This document shows, piece after piece, positions 15,104-23,168 of a DNA stretch of 64,000 nt (its first letter is position 1; each line of letters opens with the position of its first letter). The stretch is taken from positions 372,001 to 436,000 of the forward strand of contig NZ_BCXH01000002.1 of the NCBI RefSeq assembly GCF_001895005.1, in the 5' to 3' direction. Origin of the DNA: Rhodococcus yunnanensis NBRC 103083. Its GTDB lineage: Bacteria > Actinomycetota > Actinomycetes > Mycobacteriales > Mycobacteriaceae. Below the pieces are notes generated by a model. The model was not told the DNA's origin, searched no databases, and was given only the letters and a program-made list of their open reading frames with translations. The position numbers were made by a program, and so were the translations under genes.

Positions 15104-16117
15104 AGCTGTCCGAGACTTGCGCATCACGCGAGGATTTTCCGCAGTCGGGTTACAGGACGCAAAGCGCAGTTTCGTGCCCACCATTCGGAGCTCGAAGTGC
15201 GTCCGAATTCGATGGCCATCAGCGACCGAGATCATGTCTACAGACTGACCCGCCACGCGTGAAGGGTCACCGAATTTGACCGGGGAACGGGGTTTACCGC
15301 GAACGTGCATCTGCGGCCGTGACGTTGCCTACCTACTGCTCGAATCGGCCGAGTAACTCGGCCGCAGTGGCCGAGGACCAACGTACAGAGTCGAATTCAC
15401 CGTCTCGACCGGTCCAACTGAACGCGCTGCGAACCACCGAGGTCCGCATGGGAGCAAAACGTCAGAAAGATGAGTGAATGATGTCATGTAGTCCACGTGC
15501 GTCCGGTCGCAACTTTCGATCGAGTAGCAGAACGGCCAAACTCCTTCTCAGAGGCCACAACTCGATCCTGCACGAGGATCTGACCCCACGATTGCCAGTT
15601 CTGGAATTCATATGTCCACGACACCGAAAAGGGGCTCGAACCCCGGACCCGCTGTACAAGAGATCACAATTCAAGTGGATGCACTCGTGCCCATCATCGG
15701 CCCGTTGAGCTGGGTGTTCGGGGAATCGAGTGGTCACCGGCATCCGCGTGAATCCACCCGCATTCGCCCCAAAGTTATGAGTAAACGATGACCACCGAAG
15801 GCTGCATCTCGGTCCACCGGCGTCATGCATGGTCCCACATCGGCTAAACGGACCGTCGTGGCCACTCGACTCCACCCCGTTTCAAAGTGATGAGTTCGAA
15901 TCCCCTGAAACCACGCTTTTCGGAACCGCCATTCCACGCCGCTCGGACCGGCAACTCGGACCTTGCGACATGGCAGCCTATCGAAAGCAAGGAACCCGGG
16001 TCAGCTGCTCGAGCTGAATACCGGGTTCTTCGAACTTCTTCAACCGGGTCACGTCCAACGACGTAGCACCGGCCTGTGCACTACGCACGATAGCTCCGTC
16101 TGGTAGGGCTGCCAACC
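15104..16117. other. Gene-poor 1-kb stretch at the left edge of the island
   Basis: No reading frame on either strand shows a recognisable motif, a ribosome site or codon use like its neighbours. The only notable content is a tRNA-like piece at about 15631-15660 on the minus strand, listed separately. The stretch separates the HxlR operon from the Abi-type remnant and probably represents the decayed boundary of an integrated element. Confidence 0.5.
15635..15654 (-). repeat. tRNA-Lys-like fragment, candidate att site
   Basis: CTCGAACCCCGGACCCGCTG is identical, and in the same orientation, to positions 27498-27517 inside the intact tRNA-Lys(CTT) gene; an AAGAG follows a few bases later in both. 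It covers the region from anticodon 3' stem to T-loop, but the acceptor end and 5' half do not match. A direct repeat of part of a tRNA about 11.9 kb from the whole gene is the usual trace of integrase-driven insertion. The poor match at the acceptor end leaves open an unrelated tRNA relic. Confidence 0.5.
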
Positions 16118-16762
16118 GTGACAACACAAGCGCCCGGACCCTGGGTCGAACAGTGGCTGAGTCCCAAACGTTTCGGTACCTATCTGCGACTCGCCGGCGG
16201 CAGCAGAGTCCGGGCGCTCGCACTGCGCGAGTGGAACACCTGCGTCAACGCGGCACTCCTCCACGACTTCGCGCACGTCGAAGTGGGCCTGCGCAACATG
16301 TACAACCGCGCACTCCTCGGCGCTCATGCCCACGGTGACAACCACTGGACCGACACGCGATCCGCCACCCTGCTGTTTCCAAACGCCACACGCACCCACG
16401 CAGATCTGGAAAAAGCCCGCAGGGCCGCTGGGGCCCCAGCGCACCACCCGGAAAAGTAATGGCAGAGCTGACATTCGGATTCCGGGTCTTGATGACCAGC
16501 TCACGAAACGCACCGCTCATTTGGCAACCGCACCTACAACAGGTTGTTCCCTACCGGCTCCAACCGGCAACAGATCCACTCCGGGCTCGATGACCTTCGC
16601 AAACTCCGCAACGGCGTAGCCCACCACGAATCCGTCAACCGAGCCGAACTCAACGGTTCACTGAGACGAATAGGGCGCTTCACCAACTACATATCACCGG
16701 AACTGACCCCATACCTCGCAACGACAAGTCAGGTCCCCATCCTCCTAGCGGCACGCCCCTGA
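16118..16762 (+). pseudogene. Abi-like (abortive infection type) protein, frameshifted
   Basis: The first part (VEQWLSPKRFGTYLRLAGGS ... HVEVGLRNMYNRALL) matches the N-terminus of Abi-like proteins associated with phage exclusion. The conserved middle GKVMAELTFGF continues in another frame (from about 16430), and the C-terminal RKLRNGVAHHESVN returns to the original frame by about 16545. Two compensating frameshifts therefore break a gene that otherwise spans full length (about 215 codons). Either it is a pseudogene or, less likely, the sequence has two errors. It sits just inside the candidate island. Confidence 0.75.
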
Positions 16763-17074
16763 CACCCCGTCAAGCCTCACCGGAAAACGTTGTACCGACC
16801 ACGCCCCGGGATCCGAGCCCGGCGATGTCGATCTCACCCCGGACATCCGCTTCCTGATCCACGCGGGTGGCATCGGTACTGCGACCACCCTCCAGTGCAC
16901 TACTGGTTCGAGCAGCATCTATCGCCCGCGCACGATCACCCGTTCGCCGTCGAAGCGCCAACCCAACATCTCCTGAACCCCACAGGAACCGGACGACACC
17001 ACCCACTCGGTCGCAGTCCCCCAGTATGAGCACACGCTGGCAGAACCACGGGAAGTTCCTGATACCTTCGGCCA
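16763..17074. other. 312-bp stretch without a supported gene
   Basis: Short frames on both strands lack motifs and ribosome sites. Nothing recognisable is seen apart from ordinary spacing before the DUF2510 gene. Confidence 0.4.
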
Positions 17075-17476
17075 ATGAACCCAGCTCCCCCACCAGGGTG
17101 GTACCCAGACCCGACTGATCCATCCAAGAATATCTACTGGAACGGGCAGTCCTGGTCGGGTCCGCCGGCGCCGACAGCGTCCCCGCAGACCGGAAAGGGC
17201 CGCAAAACAGCGGTCAGCTTTGGAGCCTTCGTTCTCATCGCCATAGGGCTCATCATGTCGATGCAGTCAGTCAGCCTCCTCACCGGCAGCGGACCGATCT
17301 GGACCGGAGTTGCGGTAATTGCAGGGGGTACTGCACTGGCGTTCTTCCTCGGAGCGCCGGTTATCATCCGTGTGTTGGCTGTGCTGGCACTAGTCCTGGG
17401 TGTCGCGAATGCCGTATCCATCGAGAACCAGATGTCTACCAAACGCGACGAGATGACCCGAATATTCGATCAGTAG
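17075..17476 (+). CDS. DUF2510-domain membrane protein
   Basis: 133 residues. The N-terminal DUF2510 signature is plain: PPPGWYPDPTDPSKNIYWNG with the following W (QSWSGP), a short tryptophan-rich domain common in actinobacterial membrane proteins. After a polar linker (residues about 32-46) come three hydrophobic helices: SFGAFVLIAIGLIMSMQ, IWTGVAVIAGGTALAFFLGA and VIIRVLAVLALVLGVANAV. A short charged tail follows. The function of DUF2510 is unknown; it is thought to be cytoplasmic and to mediate protein contacts. The gene stands alone on the plus strand inside the island. Confidence 0.78.
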   Translation: MNPAPPPGWYPDPTDPSKNIYWNGQSWSGPPAPTASPQTGKGRKTAVSFGAFVLIAIGLIMSMQSVSLLTGSGPIWTGVAVIAGGTALAFFLGAPVIIRVLAVLALVLGVANAVSIENQMSTKRDEMTRIFDQ

Positions 17477-17644
17477 TCAAATGCTGGGCGGCGAACGACG
17501 CATATGGACAGCCGGTTTCGGAGCTGCTGACACCTCCGCACCGACAGTGCGCCGTCCAGAACGATCGCGGCGATTCTTCGGGACTGTCGGTTCCGCTATT
17601 TCTTTCCGGCGAACAGCGTCACCGTCGCCGTCGGTTTACTATAC

Positions 17645-18106
17645 GTGCTGGGGGCTGGCTGGGACTTCTTCTGGGTACCCAGTTTTACTTGCGAGACGGT
17701 AATGAACGTGGCGTTCACAGTCGAATTCGGATCAATAAGCGCGAACGCTCTTCTGAATTTTGGCCTCGCTGTGGCTACTCCGGAAGGCGCGCTGCATGCC
17801 TTAGGAACGAACAATGTTGAAATCCCGTCGACTTCTTGGTTGAACAACGCAACAGGCCAGTCGGCGTCGATCCCTCTCACCTATAGCGAACCAGGCATTC
17901 ACACAGTTTGTATCCGATCCGGCGACATCGAATTCGCCGCTATGAATTCGAAGTCAGACTTCGCCGCGAAACCGACTAGATCAAGTACTAAGATTGCCCC
18001 GAACTCGACCCGAGCCGTCGGCAACAATATCGATCGGTATTCACTGAGTCAGCCCGCATCGGTGGTTGCGCTCTACTCGATAGGCCTCGGCAAGTCATGC
18101 GGGTGA
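17645..18106 (+). CDS. Hypothetical protein
   Basis: 153 codons from GTG 17645 with no ribosome site. The frame extends open upstream to a stop near 17527, giving extra residues with a membrane-like run (VTVAVGLLYVLGAGWDFFWV), so the true start may lie in lost or altered sequence. The product is rich in Ala, Ser, Thr and Asn with two cysteines (FTCETV, HTVCIRSG). The third-position GC is clearly lower than in neighbouring genes, consistent with foreign origin. A minus-strand frame (17596-17880) overlaps it and cannot be fully excluded. I do not recognise it. Confidence 0.33.
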   Translation: MLGAGWDFFWVPSFTCETVMNVAFTVEFGSISANALLNFGLAVATPEGALHALGTNNVEIPSTSWLNNATGQSASIPLTYSEPGIHTVCIRSGDIEFAAMNSKSDFAAKPTRSSTKIAPNSTRAVGNNIDRYSLSQPASVVALYSIGLGKSCG

Positions 18107-18385
18107 TTGCAGGTGCGCCTCGGTTGTCGTCTCGGGTGCGTCACTCGAACGCGCTTCGACCGGACCGACCAACGCGGCAATCAATTTCGGGTACGTGCCA
18201 TGACACCCGTTTCGCAGCGACGTGCCGGTCATTCGGGTGGCCACCTACAAAAGTCGAACCAGTGTCGACATACAGAACAGGACGGCTGCGTGCGTCACTA
18301 TCTCACGCCTGCAATCGGTTCAGCGTCATCCACCCGTCCAGCCTCTCGGCGATGTGCAATCGCTTGAGTGATCGCCGTGTCGGGC

Positions 18386-18590
18386 TCACCACGGGTAACC
18401 GGTGACCGGGTTGATGCCGTTGCGCAGCGAGTACCCGATGCCCCACAGAATTACGTACGCTGGCCACAACCATTCGGCAGCCACATGGGGTGGCAGGACA
18501 TGTCCCCGGCGAAGCGTTGGCTACACCCGAGCTCACTAGGAGGGCGACCCCGACCGCGGTCGAGAGAGCGGCAATCCGAAGAACCTTCAC
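18386..18590 (-). pseudogene. Small secreted protein broken by one frameshift
   Basis: From ATG 18590 the frame gives a textbook signal peptide (MKVLRIAALSTAVGVALLVS ... ANASPG). Near 18,500 the sensible reading moves by one base into another frame encoding VAAEWLWPAYVILWGIGYSL and RNGINPVTGYPW before a TGA at 18388-18386. Both halves look like parts of one exported protein of about 67 residues, and neither frame alone is complete. The gene is therefore a recent pseudogene or contains a one-base sequence error. Confidence 0.6.
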
Positions 18591-18691
18591 ACCCGGAATG
18601 TCGCCGAGTTCTGAGCGACATTACTAACGCAAGCCTTCGACGCGCACCGTGCCCAGAGAGGCCGTGAATACTTTCCCATATCAGCCCATTG

Positions 18692-19246
18692 CTATTTCCG
18701 GCCTCGGTATCCCGTGATGTCGAGGATCAGCCACAGAATCCACAGCACCGGGATGGCTACCGCCACCGCGACGACCACGAGAAGCACCGTCCCGGCGGTC
18801 TCCAGGTGTGTGAGCACCCACCCCAACACTACGAACGCGAGTAACACCCCGACCGAGTAGACGGCGATACGGTCCAACGTGCGGCCCGCGATCACTGGGC
18901 CACGACCTAGGCGCCGCAACTCACCCTTCGACGTGAGCGTGTAAAGACGAATACCGTTCTCACGCGCGAACTGTCGAGCCTCGGTACTGTACCCGCCGTG
19001 CGCGGTGTGGAGTCTGACTTTGTTCTTCATCCGGCCGAGTAGATAGACGTCCCGGTAAAGAGTGCGCAGTGTGTCGACCCCGACGGGTTCCGATGAGACT
19101 GTTCCGCGTCCGATCACCCTTTTACCGTCGATGTGAAAGGTCTGATCCGCAGCGCCCTTGCGGGTGCTCGCGTCGGAGAATCCCAACTTCTGCACACTGC
19201 GCCGAACAGGCTCGCGAACATCGCGGCGGGTCAGCGGAACATTCAT
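18692..19246 (-). CDS. Membrane protein with restriction-endonuclease-like soluble domain
   Basis: 184 residues (ATG 19246; GTG 19258 also possible). The soluble part, residues about 30-110, includes KNKVRLHTAHGGYSTEARQF and ENGIRLYTLTSKGELRRLG. This resembles the strand-helix end of Mrr-type or other PD-(D/E)XK nuclease-like domains (TxGxFSxxARxFAxxNxIxLI), a weak, remembered similarity. Two hydrophobic helices follow at about 125-145 and 152-176, then a short basic tail. A membrane-tethered nuclease-fold protein would be unusual; the catalytic residues cannot be assigned. It lies divergent from the membrane protein and DUF726 hydrolase genes at 19597-21947. Confidence 0.6.
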   Translation of the reverse strand: MNVPLTRRDVREPVRRSVQKLGFSDASTRKGAADQTFHIDGKRVIGRGTVSSEPVGVDTLRTLYRDVYLLGRMKNKVRLHTAHGGYSTEARQFARENGIRLYTLTSKGELRRLGRGPVIAGRTLDRIAVYSVGVLLAFVVLGWVLTHLETAGTVLLVVVAVAVAIPVLWILWLILDITGYRGRK

Positions 19247-19596
19247 CTCGGGGCACACTTCCTGGACGACGATCGTTGTTCGATCCCAAGATCCTAATGG
19301 GGCCGACCGACGGGAACGTGGCGCGGGAGACTTGCGGTGTCAGTCGAAGGTGACGAGTTCGCAATGGTCCTTGTCGAACTCGCGCGCTCCCAGCGCCGGG
19401 TCCGAGGAGTCCCACCAGGCCGCAAGTTCTCGATCGGGTGTAACGGGGCGGACTTCCCGAGCGGTACAGCCTCCGCGATGGCTGAGCGCAGCCTCGAACG
19501 GGTCCGGGTCGTTCCACGAGGGCGGGTGGGGAACACGGATGCTTCGACAACCTGCCGGTTTCGAACCGGCCGCATCATAGATCGGAGATCGTGAAC
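19247..19596. other. 350-bp spacer with a T-arm-like hairpin and a doubtful minus-strand frame
   Basis: GCCGG-TTTCGAA-CCGGC at 19554-19570 forms a 5-bp stem with a 7-nt loop, which on the minus strand reads like a tRNA T-arm (loop TTCGAAA); no other tRNA part is found. A minus-strand frame ending at 19340 yields a protein-like tail (ELAAWWDSSDPALGAREFDK) but no credible start, so it may be a gene relic. Confidence 0.35.
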
Positions 19597-20268
19597 ATGG
19601 GCCTGCGACTGGGCGGAAGTATCGGACCTCTGTTCGGGTCGGTGCGACTGGGCGTTCCGCGCGAAGCGAAGTCACTCGGCCGAGGGCACGTAGGCTTGAT
19701 GGGTACGACGGGCTTCGCAGTGCTGGTCGTGTTCGCGCTGTTCTCGTCCTTGATCAGCTGGGTTACAGGCATCCCGGTTGAACTCGTGATGAGCATCCTG
19801 GCGTGCATCATAGGTATCGCGGTAGCGGTAGCCCTCGTCACGGGCGCAGTTCTGTTCGCCTCGTACCTTCGACGGCAGATTCGCACTCTCCCCCGTGGGC
19901 GCGCCCGTAGAGAAGCGCAGGCACAGGCGTGGTTCGCAGGGACGTTTGTCTACGGCTTCGCCGTGTGGGGCGTATCCGCTGCCTGCGCCGGACTGTTCGA
20001 CGTCGGGGCATCCACCGTCGCGCTCGTGATCGTTCGCGTGACGTTGATCGGATTGATCGGATACTGCGTGGGTCTCGTCGGGCGGTGGGTCAAACGCCGA
20101 AACAACCGGCTCTCGCCATTATCACGGGATACCGGCCGGGTACCCGAACCCTTTTCCGCTGCGACCAGAACGCCATCGCTGAGATCTCGTCATGCCGGCG
20201 TGAACCCAAACGAGGCCGACGTTGCTTTACGAGAGGGCAACCTGCAGCGAGCCGAACACACGCTATAG
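19597..20268 (+). CDS. Membrane protein of unknown function, about four helices
   Basis: 223 residues from ATG 19597 (GGAG 9 nt upstream; GTG 19591 is too close to it). Hydrophobic segments lie at about residues 37-57 (TTGFAVLVVFALFSSLISWV), 62-87 (VELVMSILACIIGIAVAVAL), 115-135 and 140-162. A basic loop RRQIRTLPRGRARREAQ separates the two pairs, so both ends are probably cytoplasmic. The C-terminal 60 residues are polar and without motif. It ends 38 bp before the DUF726-type gene on the same strand and is probably co-transcribed with it, suggesting a membrane partner of that protein. Confidence 0.62.
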   Translation: MGLRLGGSIGPLFGSVRLGVPREAKSLGRGHVGLMGTTGFAVLVVFALFSSLISWVTGIPVELVMSILACIIGIAVAVALVTGAVLFASYLRRQIRTLPRGRARREAQAQAWFAGTFVYGFAVWGVSAACAGLFDVGASTVALVIVRVTLIGLIGYCVGLVGRWVKRRNNRLSPLSRDTGRVPEPFSAATRTPSLRSRHAGVNPNEADVALREGNLQRAEHTL

Positions 20269-20306
20269 ATTCGCTTCGAAGCTGGTCGAAGAATTCAGGA
20301 AGGCAA

Positions 20307-21947
20307 ATGGTGGGAAAGTCCGCTGAAGTCGTATTTCGCTCACTCGGCAACGCCGAATTCGAATGCGAGGTCCGCAGCCCGGCAGGGTTGACGATGCGCT
20401 GCAACGGCGCACTCGGCGATCTCGAGCCCCGCGTTCTGGGTGACGACGCGTTGGGCACCAACCCAGCCCTGGTTCACAACGCATGGGCATACGCTAAACA
20501 CGATCATCTAGACCGCACCCTGCCGGAGGGCGTCGAGCGGACAAGTCACCGTGAGCAGGCGAAGGCACACAGGAAGACTGCAGCCGGCATCGCAGAACTG
20601 GTCGACAAGTTAGGTACCGCGTCGAAAAATTCTTGGTGTTCAGCATGCTTCACCCGAAGCGACCATCGACGCTTGACGCAAGGATTCGGCACGATCCCGG
20701 CATACCTGTGCGAATCGTGCGGATCGCCGACGCTGGGATGCGCAGGTCCAGGATGCGCGAACATGGCCACCCGAGGTTTCGCAGCCGTGCTCGTGCCGCG
20801 GTACTGCGCCGAGCACAAACATGAGATCCCCGGATTCGAAACAGCGTCGGAGAGCTTTGGGGCGCTGGAGGACTACCACGAATTCCTTAATTTCGAGCGT
20901 CGCAACCTTGCACTAGGGTCACGGGTAGCTGTGATCTCCGTACTTTCCGCGGGCGCGCTCGCGACCGGCGCCTTTCTTGCAGCGCCCGCGATCGGCGGAG
21001 CAATCGGCAGTCTGAGCATCGCTGGCGGTGGCTACACGGGCGCTGCGGCGACCAGTTACGGATTGGCTCTGCTCGGTGGTGGCTCGATCGCTGCGGGTGG
21101 ACTGGGCATGGCAGGCGGGACAGCAGTCGTCGCAGCCGTCGGTGGAGCCCTCGGAGGTGCACTGGGCAGTTCTGTGACAACTGCGTACATCGGTGCCGAC
21201 AAGTCGTTCAACATCGAACTGATCAAACCAGGATCCGGGGTAGCCGTGATCGTCGCGAATGGACTGTTCAGCGAGGGGACGGACACACGCGCAGACTGGA
21301 AGAAGCTTGTCACACGACGCTACCCGGGTTCACCGATCTATCGAGTCCACTGGGGAAGCAATGACCTCGGCGACTTGGCATCGATGGCCAAAGCGCTGGG
21401 TGGACAACCGGCAGCGGCGCTCGGAATCAAGGGGCTGGCTGCCAAAGCAGGAAAGGCGGGCGCGAACAAGCTCGGACCGCTGGCACCCGCGCTCGCGGTA
21501 GCAGCCGTTGCCAAAAACCCCTGGCACACCGCGAAAGTAAAGGCAGACCGAACGGGTGTGGCACTTGCAGGACTTTTGGCGAGAACCGATGCAAAAAGCT
21601 ACGTGCTTGTCGGACACAGCCTTGGTGCCCGCGTCGTAGCCACAGCGGCCGAAACCCTTGCGACGTCGAAGAACAAGCCGAAAATCGACACAGTCCACCT
21701 ACTAGGCGCCGCAATCGGGGCGAAGGGTGACTGGCGACTTCTCAGCAAAGCAGTCACCGGCGCGGTGCACAACTACCACTCATCGAACGACGGTGTCCTC
21801 AAATACGCCTATAAGACCGCCCAAGCAGGGCAATCGGCGGTCGGATTCCTTGGCTTCCGCACCGAGTTCGCCCGCATCCACGACCACAACGTCTCCGCTA
21901 TTGTCGCTGGTCATTCGCAGTATCTTCACAGCGTGCAGCTCAACTGA
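20307..21947 (+). CDS. DUF726/TMCO4-like hydrolase with N-terminal zinc-ribbon cysteines
   Basis: 546 residues from ATG 20307 (AGGA 6 nt upstream). Residues about 108-155 hold paired cysteines (WCSACF, LCESCG, GCAGPGC), typical of zinc ribbons. Residues about 205-290 form a Gly/Ala-rich hydrophobic region able to span the membrane. The C-terminal domain is alpha/beta hydrolase: GVAVIVANGLFSEG, YRVHWGSNDLGDLA, the nucleophile elbow VLVGHSLGARV (Ser near 437), DTVHLLGAAIG, and a candidate catalytic His near HDHN (about 525). The last third fits DUF726, a family shared with eukaryotic TMCO4, thought to act on membrane lipids or esters. The zinc-ribbon plus membrane plus hydrolase layout, inside an island, is what makes it notable. 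Confidence 0.72.
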   Translation: MVGKSAEVVFRSLGNAEFECEVRSPAGLTMRCNGALGDLEPRVLGDDALGTNPALVHNAWAYAKHDHLDRTLPEGVERTSHREQAKAHRKTAAGIAELVDKLGTASKNSWCSACFTRSDHRRLTQGFGTIPAYLCESCGSPTLGCAGPGCANMATRGFAAVLVPRYCAEHKHEIPGFETASESFGALEDYHEFLNFERRNLALGSRVAVISVLSAGALATGAFLAAPAIGGAIGSLSIAGGGYTGAAATSYGLALLGGGSIAAGGLGMAGGTAVVAAVGGALGGALGSSVTTAYIGADKSFNIELIKPGSGVAVIVANGLFSEGTDTRADWKKLVTRRYPGSPIYRVHWGSNDLGDLASMAKALGGQPAAALGIKGLAAKAGKAGANKLGPLAPALAVAAVAKNPWHTAKVKADRTGVALAGLLARTDAKSYVLVGHSLGARVVATAAETLATSKNKPKIDTVHLLGAAIGAKGDWRLLSKAVTGAVHNYHSSNDGVLKYAYKTAQAGQSAVGFLGFRTEFARIHDHNVSAIVAGHSQYLHSVQLN

Positions 21948-22213
21948 TCAAACCTTTGCGGCCAACTTAGGCTCCCTTGTCGGAGTTTCGGTCCAAATCG
22001 GGCGGTCGACGTAGACGTGCGTAGTCGCGGAATACTCAGTTACCGCACCGTCAAAGCCGGGTTGACAGTGTGTCCTGTTTCGGTGCGAGGCCGCCGGTAC
22101 TACGACGAGTTCGAAGATGCTGCGGTATCAGCACTCCGTGCAGCCGAGTCATGACGGTGCTCATCGAAAATGTTCAACTTCGCTCTCCGAAAGTGCACAT
22201 CCGATAGCGGTGG

Positions 22214-22833
22214 TCACTGTAGCGGTTGACGGGTCCCAGTAGTGGCTGTGCGTAGTTTCTCCGAGCGTGCGTTGTGGTCGCGGAGCCGGTGGGAATCGCC
22301 CGACACATCAAGCACCACCGATCGATGCAGGAGCAGGTCGAGCATCGCTGCTGCGACGGTGTCATCACCGAGGACTGTTCCCCACGAGCCGACCCCTCGA
22401 TTGCTCTCGCGCATCCTCGGGGTCGGTGAGCATCCCCAGGTATCCGAAGTCGACCTGGCATTCGATCCCCGGGTCGCCGTCGACGACGCGGACAGTCAGG
22501 TTCTTGCGGCCGAAACCGCACCGCTCAGTGGCGAGACGGTGCAACGTTCGATATGGCGCCACGCAGCCCCTACGGGCAAGCAGGACTTCGATTTTGGCGA
22601 TGGTGAGCGGCTACTGTTCACCATCGCCTTCCACCCACTTGCTGATCTGCTCTTGATGGGGCACGAGCTGCTCCCGCGCCGTGTCCGTGCGGGCGGTCAG
22701 GGCGGACAGTCTTACGGTCCATCTCAGCGTGCTCGGCGATCTTCTGCAGCCCAGAAGCCGGTAGTACCGCCATCCCGAGTCACAATCGCAGTACTTGTCT
22801 GATTTCGTTCACCCCGATCTCCCGAAAAGCCAT
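22214..22833 (-). mobile_element. IS21-family remnant (istA-istB fusion by deletion)
   Basis: From ATG 22833 the minus strand reads MAFREIGVNEIRQVLRL then a stop, followed by GMAVLPASGLQKIAEHAEMD: the IstA transposase N-terminus. Further on (about 22530-22430) comes FGRKNLTVRVVDGDPGIECQ and VDFGYLGMLTDPE, the IstA segment before the catalytic core. The frame then jumps to RESNRGVGSWGTVLGDDTVA and GDSHRLRDH, the C-terminus of the IstB helper ATPase. The DDE core and the whole IstB ATPase domain are missing, and frameshifts are present. It cannot move by itself. The preceding stretch 21948-22213 contains no supported gene, only an open frame without a good start (22017-22154). Confidence 0.82.
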
Positions 22834-23168
22834 GCTCACCGACCTCCGTGACGTGCTTCGTGCTGTCACAGACGATCGATCGAGCAAACGACGAAACCAC
22901 CGGCAAAGCGCGCCGGTGGTCCCACAACTGGCAATCCAGGCGGTCCCATCACCCTGGCAAAATCAGATCGAAATGGTTCCATGCTGATGGCAGACGACAC
23001 AGGGGATCAGTGGACCTGCTCGCTTTTCGGGGGTCGTACGGTGGTCATAGGGTCGGCTGATCACCCGATTCCCTTCCGCTGAAAACCGCACCGACGCGTG
23101 CCTTCGAATGCCCCACATACCGTTTCAGCAACCCCTGTGTCATCCGAGCGCCACCGGTAGAATTGTCT

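Noticed and set aside
15462..15875. Minus-strand frame of 137 codons in the gene-poor stretch
   Set aside because: No recognisable segment, no ribosome site, and it runs across the tRNA-like fragment, so coding is unlikely.
19929..20306. 126-codon extension of the DUF726-type gene
   Set aside because: It overlaps the upstream membrane-protein gene and is Arg-rich without motifs. ATG 20307 has a ribosome site.
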